In this document: piece by piece, positions 1-8,127 of the stretch
Layout: every line of letters starts with the position of its first letter
How positions within the stretch are numbered: position 1 is the first letter of the stretch
Source of the DNA: JANXAZ01 sp964504655
Lineage (GTDB): Bacteria; Pseudomonadota; Alphaproteobacteria; Geminicoccales; Geminicoccaceae
DNA: 64,000 nt
Reading direction: 5' to 3'
Assembly: GCA_964504655.1 (NCBI GenBank)
Contig: CAZDFD010000009.1
Location: 10,881-74,880 of the forward strand
Notes under the pieces: generated by a model
The model's database searches: none
What the model was told of the DNA's origin: nothing
The model's input: the letters and a program-made list of their open reading frames with translations, nothing else
Translations under genes and position numbers: made by a program

Positions 1-878
1 TCCCAGTCGGCATGGTCGGAGATCACGAGCGGGAGCTCGACGCCGCGCTGCTTGACCCGCTGCTTGACCCGCATCCAGCCCGAAGCGAGCCCGGTCACGG
101 GCTCGGGCAGCCGCCGCGCCCAGCGCTCGGCCAGGGCCCCGGGCGGAGCCAGCACGATCTCGCCGGCCAGATCCTCGCGCACGCCGCCGCGCCCGCCGCT
201 GGTCGCCGGGCGCAGCTCGCCGAGCTCGATGCCGTGCCGGAGATAGAGCGAGCACAGGGAGGCGAGCGCGCCGTGCAGATAGATCGGCCGGTCGTAGTGC
301 GCGGCGCGCAGGAGCGCGATCAGCCGTTGCGCCTTGCCGAGACCGTAGACGCCGATCAGCAGGCAGCGCGTCCCCGCCTGCTCGCGGGCGCGCAGGAGCC
401 GCGCGATCTCGCCCTCGACCGGCGGATGGCGGAAGACCGGCAGGCCGAAGGTCGCCTCGGTGACGAAGAGATCGCACGGCACCGGCAGGAACGGTACGCA
501 GGTCGGATCGGGCCGGCGCTTGTAGTCGCCCGACCAGACCATGCGTCGTCCGGCATGCTCGACGACGATCTGGGCCGAGCCCAGCACGTGCCCGGCCGGG
601 GCCAGCCAGAGCCGGGTCTCGCCCAGCTCGACGACCTCGCCCAGGGGCAGGGGGCGGGCCCGGCCATACGCCTCCTCGCCGTACCGGCAGCGCATGATCG
701 CCAGGGTCTCGGGCGTGGCGATCACCTCGCCATGGCCGGGTCGGGCATGGTCGGAATGGCCGTGGCTCACCACCGCCCGGGCGACCGGCCGGACCGGATC
801 GACGAAGAACCCGCCCGGGCGGACCAGGAGCCCCTCGGGCCTCGGCTCGAGCCAGCCGGCGGGAGAGCCCTCGGCCAT
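1..878 (-). CDS. Ligase-associated DNA exonuclease, C-terminus cut by window edge
   Basis: Metallo-beta-lactamase-fold nuclease of the family usually encoded beside an ATP-dependent DNA ligase and a DEXH helicase, presumed to act in DNA end processing. The N-terminal part reads MAEGSPAGWLEPRPEGLLV, followed by the metal-binding VSHGHSDHARPGHG, a GHVLGSAQ segment, SGDYKRRPDPTC and TEATFGLPVFRHP. The last visible residues are LVISDHADW, a motif near the end of the family's core. The start at 878 lies 7 nt after the stop of the upstream B3/B4 gene on the same strand, so the two are probably cotranscribed. The ligase gene would be expected past the left edge but is not visible. About 292 residues are seen. 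Confidence 0.9.
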   Translation of the reverse strand, partial: MAEGSPAGWLEPRPEGLLVRPGGFFVDPVRPVARAVVSHGHSDHARPGHGEVIATPETLAIMRCRYGEEAYGRARPLPLGEVVELGETRLWLAPAGHVLGSAQIVVEHAGRRMVWSGDYKRRPDPTCVPFLPVPCDLFVTEATFGLPVFRHPPVEGEIARLLRAREQAGTRCLLIGVYGLGKAQRLIALLRAAHYDRPIYLHGALASLCSLYLRHGIELGELRPATSGGRGGVREDLAGEIVLAPPGALAERWARRLPEPVTGLASGWMRVKQRVKQRGVELPLVISDHADW

Positions 879-884
879 CGCCGC

Positions 885-1541
885 TCAAGGCCCCGGCACG
901 AGACCGGCCTCGGCCACCACCAGCCCGGCCAGGGCGCGGAAGCGGGCGGCCGCCCGCTCGAGCAGCGCCGCATCGATCGGGACCGGCCAGAAGCCGTAGA
1001 GCACCACCAGGATCCGCCGGCTGTCGGTCCGCACCTTGGCGCGTGCGCCGTCGCGGACCGGCCCGCCCACGGGGCCCGAGCCGTCCACCAGCAGCGGCAG
1101 CCCGGCGAGCTCGAGCAGCCGCCCGTCGACGCTCTCGTAGCGCTCACCGGCTCGTCCGGCGCGCAGGCTCAGCGGCGGCACCAGCCGATCCCGATCATGG
1201 ATGCCGACCGACACCCCGGTCTCGAGCGAGACGAGCGTGCCGACGTCCACGACGGGCGCGATCCGCGGCACCTGCCGGTCCCTGGCGAGCCGGCGCAGCA
1301 GCGCCTCGGCCGAGGGCCGATAGCGCGCCGGATCCTTGCCGAGCGCCTTGATCGCCCGGCGGGTCGCGGCGAGCGCCGGCAACTCGACCAACGGCTGCCG
1401 CCCGTCCAAGCGCGCAGCGACGGCGGCGAGCGCAGCCCCGAGCCCTGCCGGATCGGGCGGATCGTCCAGGCTGCCCGCGAGCAGGCCGAGCCCCGGCCTG
1501 ACCCCGCGGGCGGCGAGCTCGGCGTCGATCGAGATGGTCAT
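885..1541 (-). CDS. B3/B4 (tRNA-synthetase-like) domain protein
   Basis: A 218-residue stand-alone B3/B4 domain, related to the editing/B3-B4 domain of the PheRS beta chain. The cellular role of stand-alone members is not settled; a role in tRNA quality control is only a guess. Visible family features are RRAIKALGKDPARYRPSAE, LRRLARDRQVPRIAPVVDV and SLETGVSVGIHDRD. I chose the ATG at 1541 (MTISIDAEL); upstream codons give only low-complexity Gly/Ala/Arg sequence. The gene ends 7 nt before the exonuclease start and probably forms a two-gene unit with it. Confidence 0.8.
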   Translation of the reverse strand: MTISIDAELAARGVRPGLGLLAGSLDDPPDPAGLGAALAAVAARLDGRQPLVELPALAATRRAIKALGKDPARYRPSAEALLRRLARDRQVPRIAPVVDVGTLVSLETGVSVGIHDRDRLVPPLSLRAGRAGERYESVDGRLLELAGLPLLVDGSGPVGGPVRDGARAKVRTDSRRILVVLYGFWPVPIDAALLERAAARFRALAGLVVAEAGLVPGP

Positions 1542-1860
1542 CGGCCGTGTCCCCGCCCGCGGCCCCACCGATCGGCCGACCGCCGGCGCGGCCCGGTCTC
1601 TGGCCGAGGCGGGCCCGTCGGGCAAGCCCGGAGGCGCCCGTTCGGATCGTAGTTTTCATAAGATAGATTATCATATCTGATTTCGATCGCACCGGGGTCG
1701 AGCCGGTTGGGCCCTTGAACGGGCGACGACCGCAGCGCTATGGTTTCGGGACGGGGGTGCAAGCGGCCTCCCCGTCAGACGGTCGAGACGCTGCGCGCGA
1801 CCGCGCACGGGCGACGTCCAAGTGCCGCTCCAGCGTCCTGCACAGTCGGGAGCCGGAGCC
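1542..1860. other. Intergenic region between divergent genes, with an AT-rich promoter segment
   Basis: This 319-nt stretch separates the minus-strand B3/B4 gene from plus-strand chrB. Most of it is GC-rich, but about 1650-1690 is conspicuously AT-rich and contains an inverted repeat with arms AGATA (1661-1665) and TATCT (1674-1678). That is a plausible promoter/operator for one or both divergent genes. I see no convincing ORF or RNA gene here. Confidence 0.5.
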
Positions 1861-2688
1861 ATGGACGCCATCTCGTCGTCGATCACCCCTCGGGACCTCG
1901 CCGACCGTCTCTGGCGTCCCGGAGCGCCGCTCCTGATCGACGTGCGCCGGGCCGCGGCCGTCGCCGCGCGGCCGCTCCTGATCGCGAGCGCCCTGCGTCG
2001 ACCGCCCGAGACGGTCGCGGCCTGGGCCGGCATGCTGCCTCCGGGCCCGGTCGTCGTCTACTGCGTGCACGGCCACGAGGTGAGCCAGAAGGCGGCGGCG
2101 GCGCTCCGGGCGCGTGGCCGCGACGCGTGCTTCCTCGAAGGTGGGCTCGAGGGCTGGCTCGGGCAGGAGCTGCCGACCGTCCGCCTGCGCCCGCCGCTCG
2201 GCGAGACGCCCTCGCTCTGGGTGACCCGGGAGCGGCCGAAGATCGATCGGATCGCCTGCCCATGGCTGATCCGCCGCTTCCTCGACCCGCTGGCGGAGAT
2301 CCTGTTCGTGCCGAGCGCGCGGGTCGCGGAGGTCGCCGCGGCCACTGGAGGCGTGCCTTTCGACGTGCCGGATGTCGAGTTCGGTCATCGCGAGGAACGC
2401 TGCAGCTTCGATGCGCTCCTCGACCTGTTCGGGCTCGCCGCGCCGGGCCTCGCCGATCTCGCCCGGATCGTGCGTGGCGCCGACACCGCGCGGCTCGACC
2501 TCGCCCCCGAGGCAGCGGGCCTGCTCGCCGTCTCGCTCGGGCTGTCGCTGGTCTTTGCCGACGATCGGGAGCAGCTCGCCCATGGCCTCGTGCTCTACGA
2601 TGCGCTCTGGGCCTGGGCGCGGGGCGCCCGAGCCGCGACCCACGACCGGCGACCGGGCGGGGCGCACCTGCAGGTCGATCCCCGGTGA
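1861..2688 (+). CDS. chrB: Rhodanese-ChrB fusion, chromate resistance protein
   Basis: A 275-residue protein with an N-terminal rhodanese-like domain (about residues 5-110; active-site-type Cys in VVVYCVHGHEVS) joined to a ChrB C-terminal domain (about 120-260; PKIDRIACPWLIRRFLDP and FGHREERCSFDALL). ChrB proteins are linked to chromate-responsive control of chrA and to chromate resistance. The start at 1861 is preceded by GGGAGCCGGAGCC, which supplies GGAG spacing. The stop overlaps the GTG start of chrA (2685), so the two are translationally coupled. The rhodanese part could handle sulfur or act as a redox sensor; that is inference. Confidence 0.88.
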   Translation: MDAISSSITPRDLADRLWRPGAPLLIDVRRAAAVAARPLLIASALRRPPETVAAWAGMLPPGPVVVYCVHGHEVSQKAAAALRARGRDACFLEGGLEGWLGQELPTVRLRPPLGETPSLWVTRERPKIDRIACPWLIRRFLDPLAEILFVPSARVAEVAAATGGVPFDVPDVEFGHREERCSFDALLDLFGLAAPGLADLARIVRGADTARLDLAPEAAGLLAVSLGLSLVFADDREQLAHGLVLYDALWAWARGARAATHDRRPGGAHLQVDPR

Positions 2689-4076
2689 GCGGCGCGCCGG
2701 CGCCGCCTCCGCTCCCCTCCCTGGCCGAGGCGGTCCGCACCTGGGCCCGGGTGGCCCTCCTCTCGTTCGGCGGCCCGGCCGGGCAGATCGCGATCATGCA
2801 CCGCATCCTGGTCGAGGAGAAGCGCTGGATCGGCGAGCGGCGGTTCCTGCACGCCTTGAACTTCTGCATGCTCCTGCCCGGCCCCGAGGCGCAGCAGCTC
2901 ACGGTCTACATCGGCTGGCTCCTCAACGGCCTCAAAGGCGCGCTCGTGGCCGGAACGCTCTTCGTCCTGCCGGGCTATCTGGCGCTCGTGACGCTCTCGA
3001 TCCTCTACGCGACCCTGGGCCGGGTGCCGCTCGTCCAGGCAGTCTTCTTCGGCCTCAGGGCGGCCGTCCTCGCGATCGTGCTCGAGGCGGTCCTGCGGAT
3101 CGGCCGACGGGCGCTGCGCAGCCGCACGATGCTCGCCATCGCCGCCCTCGCCTTCCTGGCGCTCTTCGCCTTCGCCGTGCCCTTCCCGGCGGTCGTGCTC
3201 GGCGCGGGCCTGATCGGCTGGCTCGGCGGAAGGCTCGGCCCGGCGGCCTTCCTTGCCGGCAGCGGGCCGGGTGGCAAGGAAGGCCTCGCCGAGGTGGCCT
3301 CGGCGCTCGGCGAGACGCTGCCGGACCACGCCCGGCCGCGGCCCGGATGGACGGCGCGGGTGCTCGCCGTCTGCCTGCCGCTCTGGCTCGGGCCGACGCT
3401 GCTCCTCTGGACCGTTCTCGGGTCGGACCATGTCCTGACCGGGATCGCCTGGCTCATGAGCAAGCTGGCGCTCGTGACCTTCGGGGGCGCCTACGCGGTG
3501 CTGGCCTGGGTCGCCCAGGCGGCGGTCGAGAGCCGTGGCTGGCTCGCCCCGGGCGAGATGCTCGACGGGCTGGCGCTCGCCGAGACCACGCCCGGGCCCC
3601 TGATCATGGTGCTCCTGTTCGTCGCCTTCATGGCCGCCTTCCGTGATCCGGGCGGCCTCGACCCGGTCACCGCCGGGATCCTCGGCGGCACGCTCGCGAC
3701 CTGGGTGACCTTCGTGCCCTGCTTCCTGTGGATCCTGGCGGGTGCCCCGCACGTCGAGCGGCTGCGCGCCGACCGCCCGCTCGCCGCCGCGCTCGCGGCG
3801 ATCGGCGCGGCCGTGGTGGGCGTGATCCTGCAGCTCGCCCTCTGGCTGGCGCTGCACACGCTCTTCGCGGTGGTCGAGCCGGTCCGGATCGGGCCCCTCC
3901 GGCTCGACCTGCCCGTGCTCGCCTCCTGGAACCCCGCCGCCTGTCTCCTGGCGGCGGCGGCCTGCCTCGCCCTCTTCCGCTTCCGTGTCGGCCTCGGGCC
4001 GCTCCTCGCCGGCGCCGCGGGCACCGGCCTTCTGCTCCACCTCCTGCGCTTCGGCCCGCTCGGCTCCCTGCTCTAG
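2685..4076 (+). CDS. chrA: Chromate transporter, long-chain ChrA
   Basis: A 463-residue polytopic membrane protein with two homologous CHR halves. The first contains SFGGPAGQIAIMHRI and CMLLPGPEAQQL; the second contains TFGGAYAVLAWVAQ and ALAETTPGPLIMVL. Long-chain ChrA proteins export chromate by a chromate ion transport mechanism. The GTG start at 2685 overlaps the chrB stop (GTGA), the usual arrangement for a coupled pair. Its TAG shares the palindromic bases CTAG with the stop of the convergent gene at 4073. Confidence 0.92.
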   Translation: MSGAPAPPPLPSLAEAVRTWARVALLSFGGPAGQIAIMHRILVEEKRWIGERRFLHALNFCMLLPGPEAQQLTVYIGWLLNGLKGALVAGTLFVLPGYLALVTLSILYATLGRVPLVQAVFFGLRAAVLAIVLEAVLRIGRRALRSRTMLAIAALAFLALFAFAVPFPAVVLGAGLIGWLGGRLGPAAFLAGSGPGGKEGLAEVASALGETLPDHARPRPGWTARVLAVCLPLWLGPTLLLWTVLGSDHVLTGIAWLMSKLALVTFGGAYAVLAWVAQAAVESRGWLAPGEMLDGLALAETTPGPLIMVLLFVAFMAAFRDPGGLDPVTAGILGGTLATWVTFVPCFLWILAGAPHVERLRADRPLAAALAAIGAAVVGVILQLALWLALHTLFAVVEPVRIGPLRLDLPVLASWNPAACLLAAAACLALFRFRVGLGPLLAGAAGTGLLLHLLRFGPLGSLL

Positions 4077-4450
4077 GCACGAGCCGCCGCCATCTGGTCG
4101 AAGCAGGCGAGCGCCTGGGCTCCGTAGACCGCGGAGGGCCCGCCGCCCATCTCGACCGCCACACCGATCATCTCGAGGAGCTCCTCCCGGGTGACGCCGA
4201 GCCGCAGGCAGGCGCGGGTGTGGAAGACGATGCAGCCCTCGCAGCGGATCGCGATCGAGACGGCGAGCGCGATGAGCTCCTTCTGCTTGTGCGAGAGGGC
4301 ACCGTCGTGGCTCGCCGCCTGGACCAGGGCGCGGAACGCCTTCATCGGCTCGCCACCCGCCTGGTGCAGCGCCTTCGAGTTCGCGACGTAGCCCTGCTCG
4401 AGCGCCAGATAGTCCTTGGTCACGGATCTCGACCCTGGTTGTTGAGGCAT
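4073..4450 (-). CDS. Carboxymuconolactone decarboxylase / AhpD-like protein
   Basis: A 125-residue single-domain protein of the carboxymuconolactone decarboxylase family. The core motif is IRCEGCIVFHTRACLRLG, with the CxxC and downstream His typical of AhpD-like peroxidase-associated members, followed by TREELLEMIGVAVEMGGGPS. A redox or peroxidase-partner role is more likely than true aromatic ring catabolism, since no pathway genes are nearby. The start could be the ATG at 4450 or the GTG at 4423 (VTKDYLAL). Neither has a strong ribosome binding site. It is convergent with chrA and the stop codons overlap. Confidence 0.85.
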   Translation of the reverse strand: MPQQPGSRSVTKDYLALEQGYVANSKALHQAGGEPMKAFRALVQAASHDGALSHKQKELIALAVSIAIRCEGCIVFHTRACLRLGVTREELLEMIGVAVEMGGGPSAVYGAQALACFDQMAAARA

Positions 4451-4585
4451 CACGCATCTACAGGACGGGGGGCGGACCCGCGAGACGGCACGGATGCGCA
4501 GGGCGGGCCGCGTCGTCCGCATCTCGCCACGGTCCGGCCTCGCCCTATCTCCGGGCCGACCCACGATGTGAACGGGAGGCCGACC

Positions 4586-5449
4586 ATGCGCATCGCGCAG
4601 CCGATCGTCGATCTCTACGACCGCTTCACCCACGGCCTGATCGACCGCCGCTCGTTCATGGACGAGCTCGTCCGGCTCGCCGGCGGAACGGCGGCGGCGA
4701 CCGTCCTGCTCGGGGCGCTGCGCAACGACTATGCGCACGCCGCCACGGTGCCGGCCGACGATCCCCGGCTGCGGAGCGAGCGGGCGAGCTGGCCGGGGCC
4801 GGACGGGCCGATGGCCGGCTATCTCGTGCGGCTGCGCGAGGGCGGCCGGCGCCCCGCCGTGATCGTGATCCACGAGAACCGCGGCTTGAACCCACACATC
4901 GAAGACGTCGCCCGACGGCTCGCGCTCGAAGGCTTCCTCACCCTCGCGGTCGACATGCTGGCGCGCGACGGCGGCACGCCCGCGGAGGAGGACAAGGCGC
5001 GCGAGCTGATCGGCAGGCTCGACGCCGAGCCGACCGGGCAGCGGCTCGCCTCGGCGGTGCCGTTCCTGGCCGGCCACCCCGAGAGCAACGGCAGGGTGGG
5101 TGCCGTCGGGTTCTGCTGGGGTGGTGGGATGGTCAACGAGCTCGCCGTCCGTGCCCAGGGCCTCGCGGCCGGCGTCGCCTATTACGGCCGCCAAGTCGCC
5201 GCCGAACGGGTACCCTCGATCCGCGCCGCGCTCCTCCTGCACTATGCCGAGCAGGACGAGCGCATCAACGCCGGGATCGAGGCCTACCGCACGGCGCTCG
5301 AGGCGGCCGGCCGGCGGGTCGAGATCCACCTCTACCCGGGCACCCAGCACGCGTTCAACAACGACACCAACGCCGCGCGTTACGACCGGGCCGCAGCCGA
5401 GCTCGCCTGGGGACGGACGATCGCCTTCCTGCGTCGCGAGCTCGGCTGA
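4586..5449 (+). CDS. Dienelactone hydrolase family protein with Tat-like leader
   Basis: A 287-residue alpha/beta hydrolase. The nucleophile motif is GFCWGGG (Cys), with an acid in HYAEQDERI and the His in GTQHAFNND, which together give the Cys-Asp-His triad of the family. The N-terminus carries DRRSFMDEL followed by a hydrophobic stretch and YAHA, resembling a twin-arginine export signal, so the enzyme is probably periplasmic. GGGAGG sits 7 nt before the ATG at 4586. The substrate is unknown; a carboxylic ester or lactone is expected. Confidence 0.87.
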   Translation: MRIAQPIVDLYDRFTHGLIDRRSFMDELVRLAGGTAAATVLLGALRNDYAHAATVPADDPRLRSERASWPGPDGPMAGYLVRLREGGRRPAVIVIHENRGLNPHIEDVARRLALEGFLTLAVDMLARDGGTPAEEDKARELIGRLDAEPTGQRLASAVPFLAGHPESNGRVGAVGFCWGGGMVNELAVRAQGLAAGVAYYGRQVAAERVPSIRAALLLHYAEQDERINAGIEAYRTALEAAGRRVEIHLYPGTQHAFNNDTNAARYDRAAAELAWGRTIAFLRRELG

Positions 5450-5479
5450 GACCGCGGCTCGACCGGGCCCGCCGGGAGC

Positions 5480-6442
5480 TCAGCTCCAGAAGGCGGGCAC
5501 GTAGCGCCAGCCGTCACCGTCCCGGGCGACGTGGCCCACGGCCGGGAACGGGAAATGGTAGCCCACGACCGGCATCCGCTCGCTCGCGAGCATGTCGAGC
5601 AGGCGCTTCCTGGTCTCGGCCGCGCGGTTGCCGTCCATGTCGAAGACCGCCTGCCAGTCCGGGTTGCGCACGAAGAGTTCGGGCTTGTTGGTGGTGTCCG
5701 ACCAGATGAGCAGGCTCTGGCCGCCGCTCGAGAGCCGGAAGGCGTGGTGACCCGGGGTGTGGCCGATCGCCGGGATCGCGGTGATGCCCGGGACGAGCTC
5801 GCGCTCACCCGCATAGCGCTCGACCTGGTCGGCGACCGGGGCGAAGACGCGGCGGACGTTCTGGAAGGCGCCCTTCATCGCGTCCGGCGCTCGGCTCATC
5901 TGGGCATCGTCCATCCAGAAGGCCCATTCCGGCTCGGACACGAGGATGCGTGCCTTGGGATAGAGAGGCTCACCCCCCTTGCTGCGCAGGCCGTTGACGT
6001 GGTCGCCGTGGAAATGGCTCACGACGACGAGGTCGACCTGCTCGGGCGAATAGCCGGCGGCAGCGAGCCCGGCCCGCGCGAGCCCGGTCCCCGGAGCGCC
6101 CGAATCGCCGTTGCCGGAGTCGAGCAGCACGAGCATCGAGCCGGTGTTGACGAGCGTGACGGTGAAGGGGATCAGCAGCGCATCGGTCGGCTGGAAGGCG
6201 TCGGCGAGCGCCTGCTGCACCTCCGCCAGGGGCGCGTTGCGCACGAAGCCGGCGTCGAGCGGTCGACGGGCATGGCCGTCGAACAGCAGCGTGACCTCGA
6301 GTTCGCCCACCTGGAGCCGGCGGAAGGCCGCGGCCGGTCCGGCCTGCCTGGGTGCCGCCGCCTGCGCCCCCGAGCCCGACGGAACCATCGCCGCCGCGGC
6401 GAGCGCCGCGCTCCCGCCCAGTGTCCGACGCCGGGTGACCAT
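5480..6442 (-). CDS. Exported metallo-beta-lactamase-fold hydrolase
   Basis: A 320-residue MBL-fold hydrolase. It begins MVTRRRTLGGSAALAAAAM, a twin-arginine-type signal with an Ala-rich core, so periplasmic location is likely. Zinc ligands are visible in VVSHFHGDHVNG, in IPAIGHTPGHHAF and in LIWSDTTN, and a late His occurs in VVGYHFPFPAVGHV. The start at 6442 follows GGGAGGGCGAGGAC, a clear ribosome binding site. Substrate class cannot be read from the sequence; lactonase, sulfatase or generic hydrolase are all possible. It is divergent from the glycosylase gene across a palindrome-rich spacer. Confidence 0.87.
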   Translation of the reverse strand: MVTRRRTLGGSAALAAAAMVPSGSGAQAAAPRQAGPAAAFRRLQVGELEVTLLFDGHARRPLDAGFVRNAPLAEVQQALADAFQPTDALLIPFTVTLVNTGSMLVLLDSGNGDSGAPGTGLARAGLAAAGYSPEQVDLVVVSHFHGDHVNGLRSKGGEPLYPKARILVSEPEWAFWMDDAQMSRAPDAMKGAFQNVRRVFAPVADQVERYAGERELVPGITAIPAIGHTPGHHAFRLSSGGQSLLIWSDTTNKPELFVRNPDWQAVFDMDGNRAAETRKRLLDMLASERMPVVGYHFPFPAVGHVARDGDGWRYVPAFWS

Positions 6443-6537
6443 GTCCTCGCCCTCCCCTTGGAACCCGGGAGGATGTTGGGCGGAACGGCAGCGGGATCCA
6501 GCCGAAGCGGATCGCTCGGACGGCGACAGACCTGTTC

Positions 6538-6555
6538 CGGATCGTGCACGATCCG
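6538..6555. promoter_or_regulatory. 18-bp perfect palindrome in a divergent spacer
   Basis: CGGATCGTGCACGATCCG reads identically on both strands. It lies between the divergent MBL-fold gene (start 6442) and the glycosylase gene (start 6613), where a dimeric regulator could serve both. The regulator is unknown. Confidence 0.6.
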
Positions 6556-6559
6556 CCAT

Positions 6560-6608
6560 CCGGATCACGGAAGGGCCGGATCACGGAAGGGCCCGGATCA
6601 CGGGAGGG
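6560..6608 (+). repeat. Three tandem CCGGATCAC-type repeats
   Basis: Three head-to-tail copies of about 16 bp, CCGGATCACGGAAGGG, start at 6560, 6576 and 6593; the last copy ends GGGAGGG. They begin 4 bp after the palindrome at 6538-6555. The third copy supplies the ribosome binding site of the downstream glycosylase gene. They could be operator repeats or a slippage-prone leader. Confidence 0.7.
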
Positions 6609-6612
6609 AGGG

Positions 6613-7263
6613 ATGGACGACGGGCTGGCGGTCGGGTCGGACGGGACCCGGCGCTGCTTCTGGTGCGCGGGCGATCCGCTCTACGAGGCCTACCACGACG
6701 GGGAATGGGGCCGACCGTCGGTCGACGACCGGGCGCTGTTCGAGAAGCTCTGCCTCGAGGGCTTCCAGGCCGGGCTCTCCTGGCTCACGATCCTGAGGAA
6801 GCGTCAGGCCTTCCGGCGCGCCTTCGCGGGCTTCGATCCCGCGGTGGTGGCGCGCTTCGGCGGGGCGGAGGTGGCCCGGCTCCTGGCCGATCCCGGGATC
6901 GTCCGACACCGGGGCAAGATCGAGGCGGCGATCGCCAATGCCCGCGCCACCTGTGCCGTCGTCGAGCGGGAGGGCTCGCTCGCCGCCCTGCTCTGGCGGT
7001 TCGCGCCCCTCCCCGATCGGCACGCAGCGCCGCGCGATCGCGCCGATCTCGCCGGCCGGACCACGAGCCCGGAGAGCCGGGCGCTCTGCGAGGAGCTGCG
7101 CCGCCGCGGCTTCCGCTTCCTGGGTCCGACGACCCTCTACGCCTTCATGCAGGCGATGGGGTTCGTGAACGACCACCTCGAGGGCTGTCGCGCCCGCACG
7201 GCCTGCGAGGCCGAGCGGCGGGCCATCCGCCGTCCCGACGGCGGCCCGCCGCTCGGCCCGTGA
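6613..7263 (+). CDS. tag: DNA-3-methyladenine glycosylase I
   Basis: A 216-residue Tag-family base-excision repair enzyme that removes 3-methyladenine. The N-terminal RRCFWCAGDPLYEAYHDGEWG is the family hallmark, with a zinc-binding Cys pair; LCLEGFQAGLSWLTILRKR and the C-terminal FRFLGPTTLYAFMQAMGFVNDH are also present. The ATG at 6613 follows GGGAGGGAGG. The length is slightly above the usual 180-200 because of an extended C-terminus. It may be regulated through the palindrome and tandem repeats just upstream. Confidence 0.92.
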   Translation: MDDGLAVGSDGTRRCFWCAGDPLYEAYHDGEWGRPSVDDRALFEKLCLEGFQAGLSWLTILRKRQAFRRAFAGFDPAVVARFGGAEVARLLADPGIVRHRGKIEAAIANARATCAVVEREGSLAALLWRFAPLPDRHAAPRDRADLAGRTTSPESRALCEELRRRGFRFLGPTTLYAFMQAMGFVNDHLEGCRARTACEAERRAIRRPDGGPPLGP

Positions 7264-7287
7264 ACGCCGCCGCCCGTCCGACCGGGC

Positions 7288-7767
7288 TCAGCCGCCGGCC
7301 TTGATCTCGATCTTCTTGGCCTTGGTCTCGGCCGAGGGCCGCTTGGGCAGGGTGATCGACAGCACACCCTTGTCGAACCTCGCCTCGACCTTGTCCTCCT
7401 CGACCTCGACCGGGATCGGGATCTGGCGGAGGAAGGAGCCGTAGGACCGCTCCATCAGGTAATGGCCCTTCTCCTTCTCCTCGCGCTCCTGCCGCTTCTC
7501 GCCCTTGATCGTGAGGATCCCGTCGGCGAGCTGCACCTCGACGTCCTTCTCGGCGACGCCCGGCAGCTCGGCGTGGATCTCGACCGCGCCCTCGGTCTCC
7601 TTCATGTCGACCCGCGGCGCCATCAGCCCCATCCCGAGCGCCGGCCGGGCGAGGCTGAAGCTCTTGGTCATCTCCTCGAACATGCGGTCCATCTCGCGGC
7701 GCATCGCCGTGAACGGATCTTCGGCGACGTCGCGACGGCCGAACGGCATCAACGACTTGAAGTCCAT
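7288..7767 (-). CDS. Hsp20/alpha-crystallin small heat-shock protein
   Basis: A 159-residue small heat-shock protein, an ATP-independent holdase. The N-terminal arm is MDFKSLMPFGRRDVAEDPF; the alpha-crystallin domain spans roughly residues 48-150, with VEIHAELPGVAEKDVEV, DGILTIKGEKR and the family signature near GVLSITLPKR. The C-terminal tail is KKIEIKAGG. The ATG at 7767 follows GGGGAGACGCATC. It is convergent with tag and stands alone. Confidence 0.93.
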   Translation of the reverse strand: MDFKSLMPFGRRDVAEDPFTAMRREMDRMFEEMTKSFSLARPALGMGLMAPRVDMKETEGAVEIHAELPGVAEKDVEVQLADGILTIKGEKRQEREEKEKGHYLMERSYGSFLRQIPIPVEVEEDKVEARFDKGVLSITLPKRPSAETKAKKIEIKAGG

Positions 7768-8127
7768 GATGCGTCTCCCCTTCTCGTCGCCCGTCGGGCG
7801 GGCTCTCCCCGCCCGCAAGATTGGGTGCGCGTCCGGGCTGTGCCAGCGGCTGCCGCCTGCGCGCTCGGGTCGCAGTCACGCCGCCCGCGGCACGGTGTGG
7901 CCGCCGGGTGACGGCGGGTCGACGGGCGGCGTCGATTCCTTGTGATCCGGATCACGCAGTCGGCCCGCTCTGTTCGCTCAGTGCATCAGGATACGACATC
8001 ATCTGTTGCCTCCGACAGGCAGTTTCGGGCACGCTTGTAGGCGCCGGGAAACGCCCCCAGCCGTGCCTCGTCCCGCCCCTGCGGCGCGGACGGGCGTGGC
8101 GAGCGGCCGGGCCGCGAAGGACATGTC
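7768..8127. other. Divergent intergenic region upstream of hsp20 and the EPS priming transferase
   Basis: This 360-nt spacer holds promoters for two divergent genes. Visible structure is the 14-bp perfect palindrome at 7942-7955 and a small inverted repeat TGCCT-CCGAC-AGGCA at 8007-8021. The 7930-8010 part is less GC-rich than its surroundings. GAAGGA at 8115-8120 is the ribosome binding site of the downstream gene. No ORF or RNA gene is convincing. Confidence 0.5.
7942..7955. promoter_or_regulatory. 14-bp perfect palindrome GTGATCCGGATCAC
   Basis: GTGATCCGGATCAC is a perfect palindrome about 170 nt upstream of the EPS priming transferase. Its half CCGGATCAC also occurs three times in the repeats at 6560-6608, which suggests a shared DNA-binding protein, though this is unproven. 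Confidence 0.5.

Noticed and set aside
12..1652. A 546-codon plus-strand open frame at the left edge
   Set aside because: It is antisense to the exonuclease and B3/B4 genes, both of which have clear family motifs on the minus strand.
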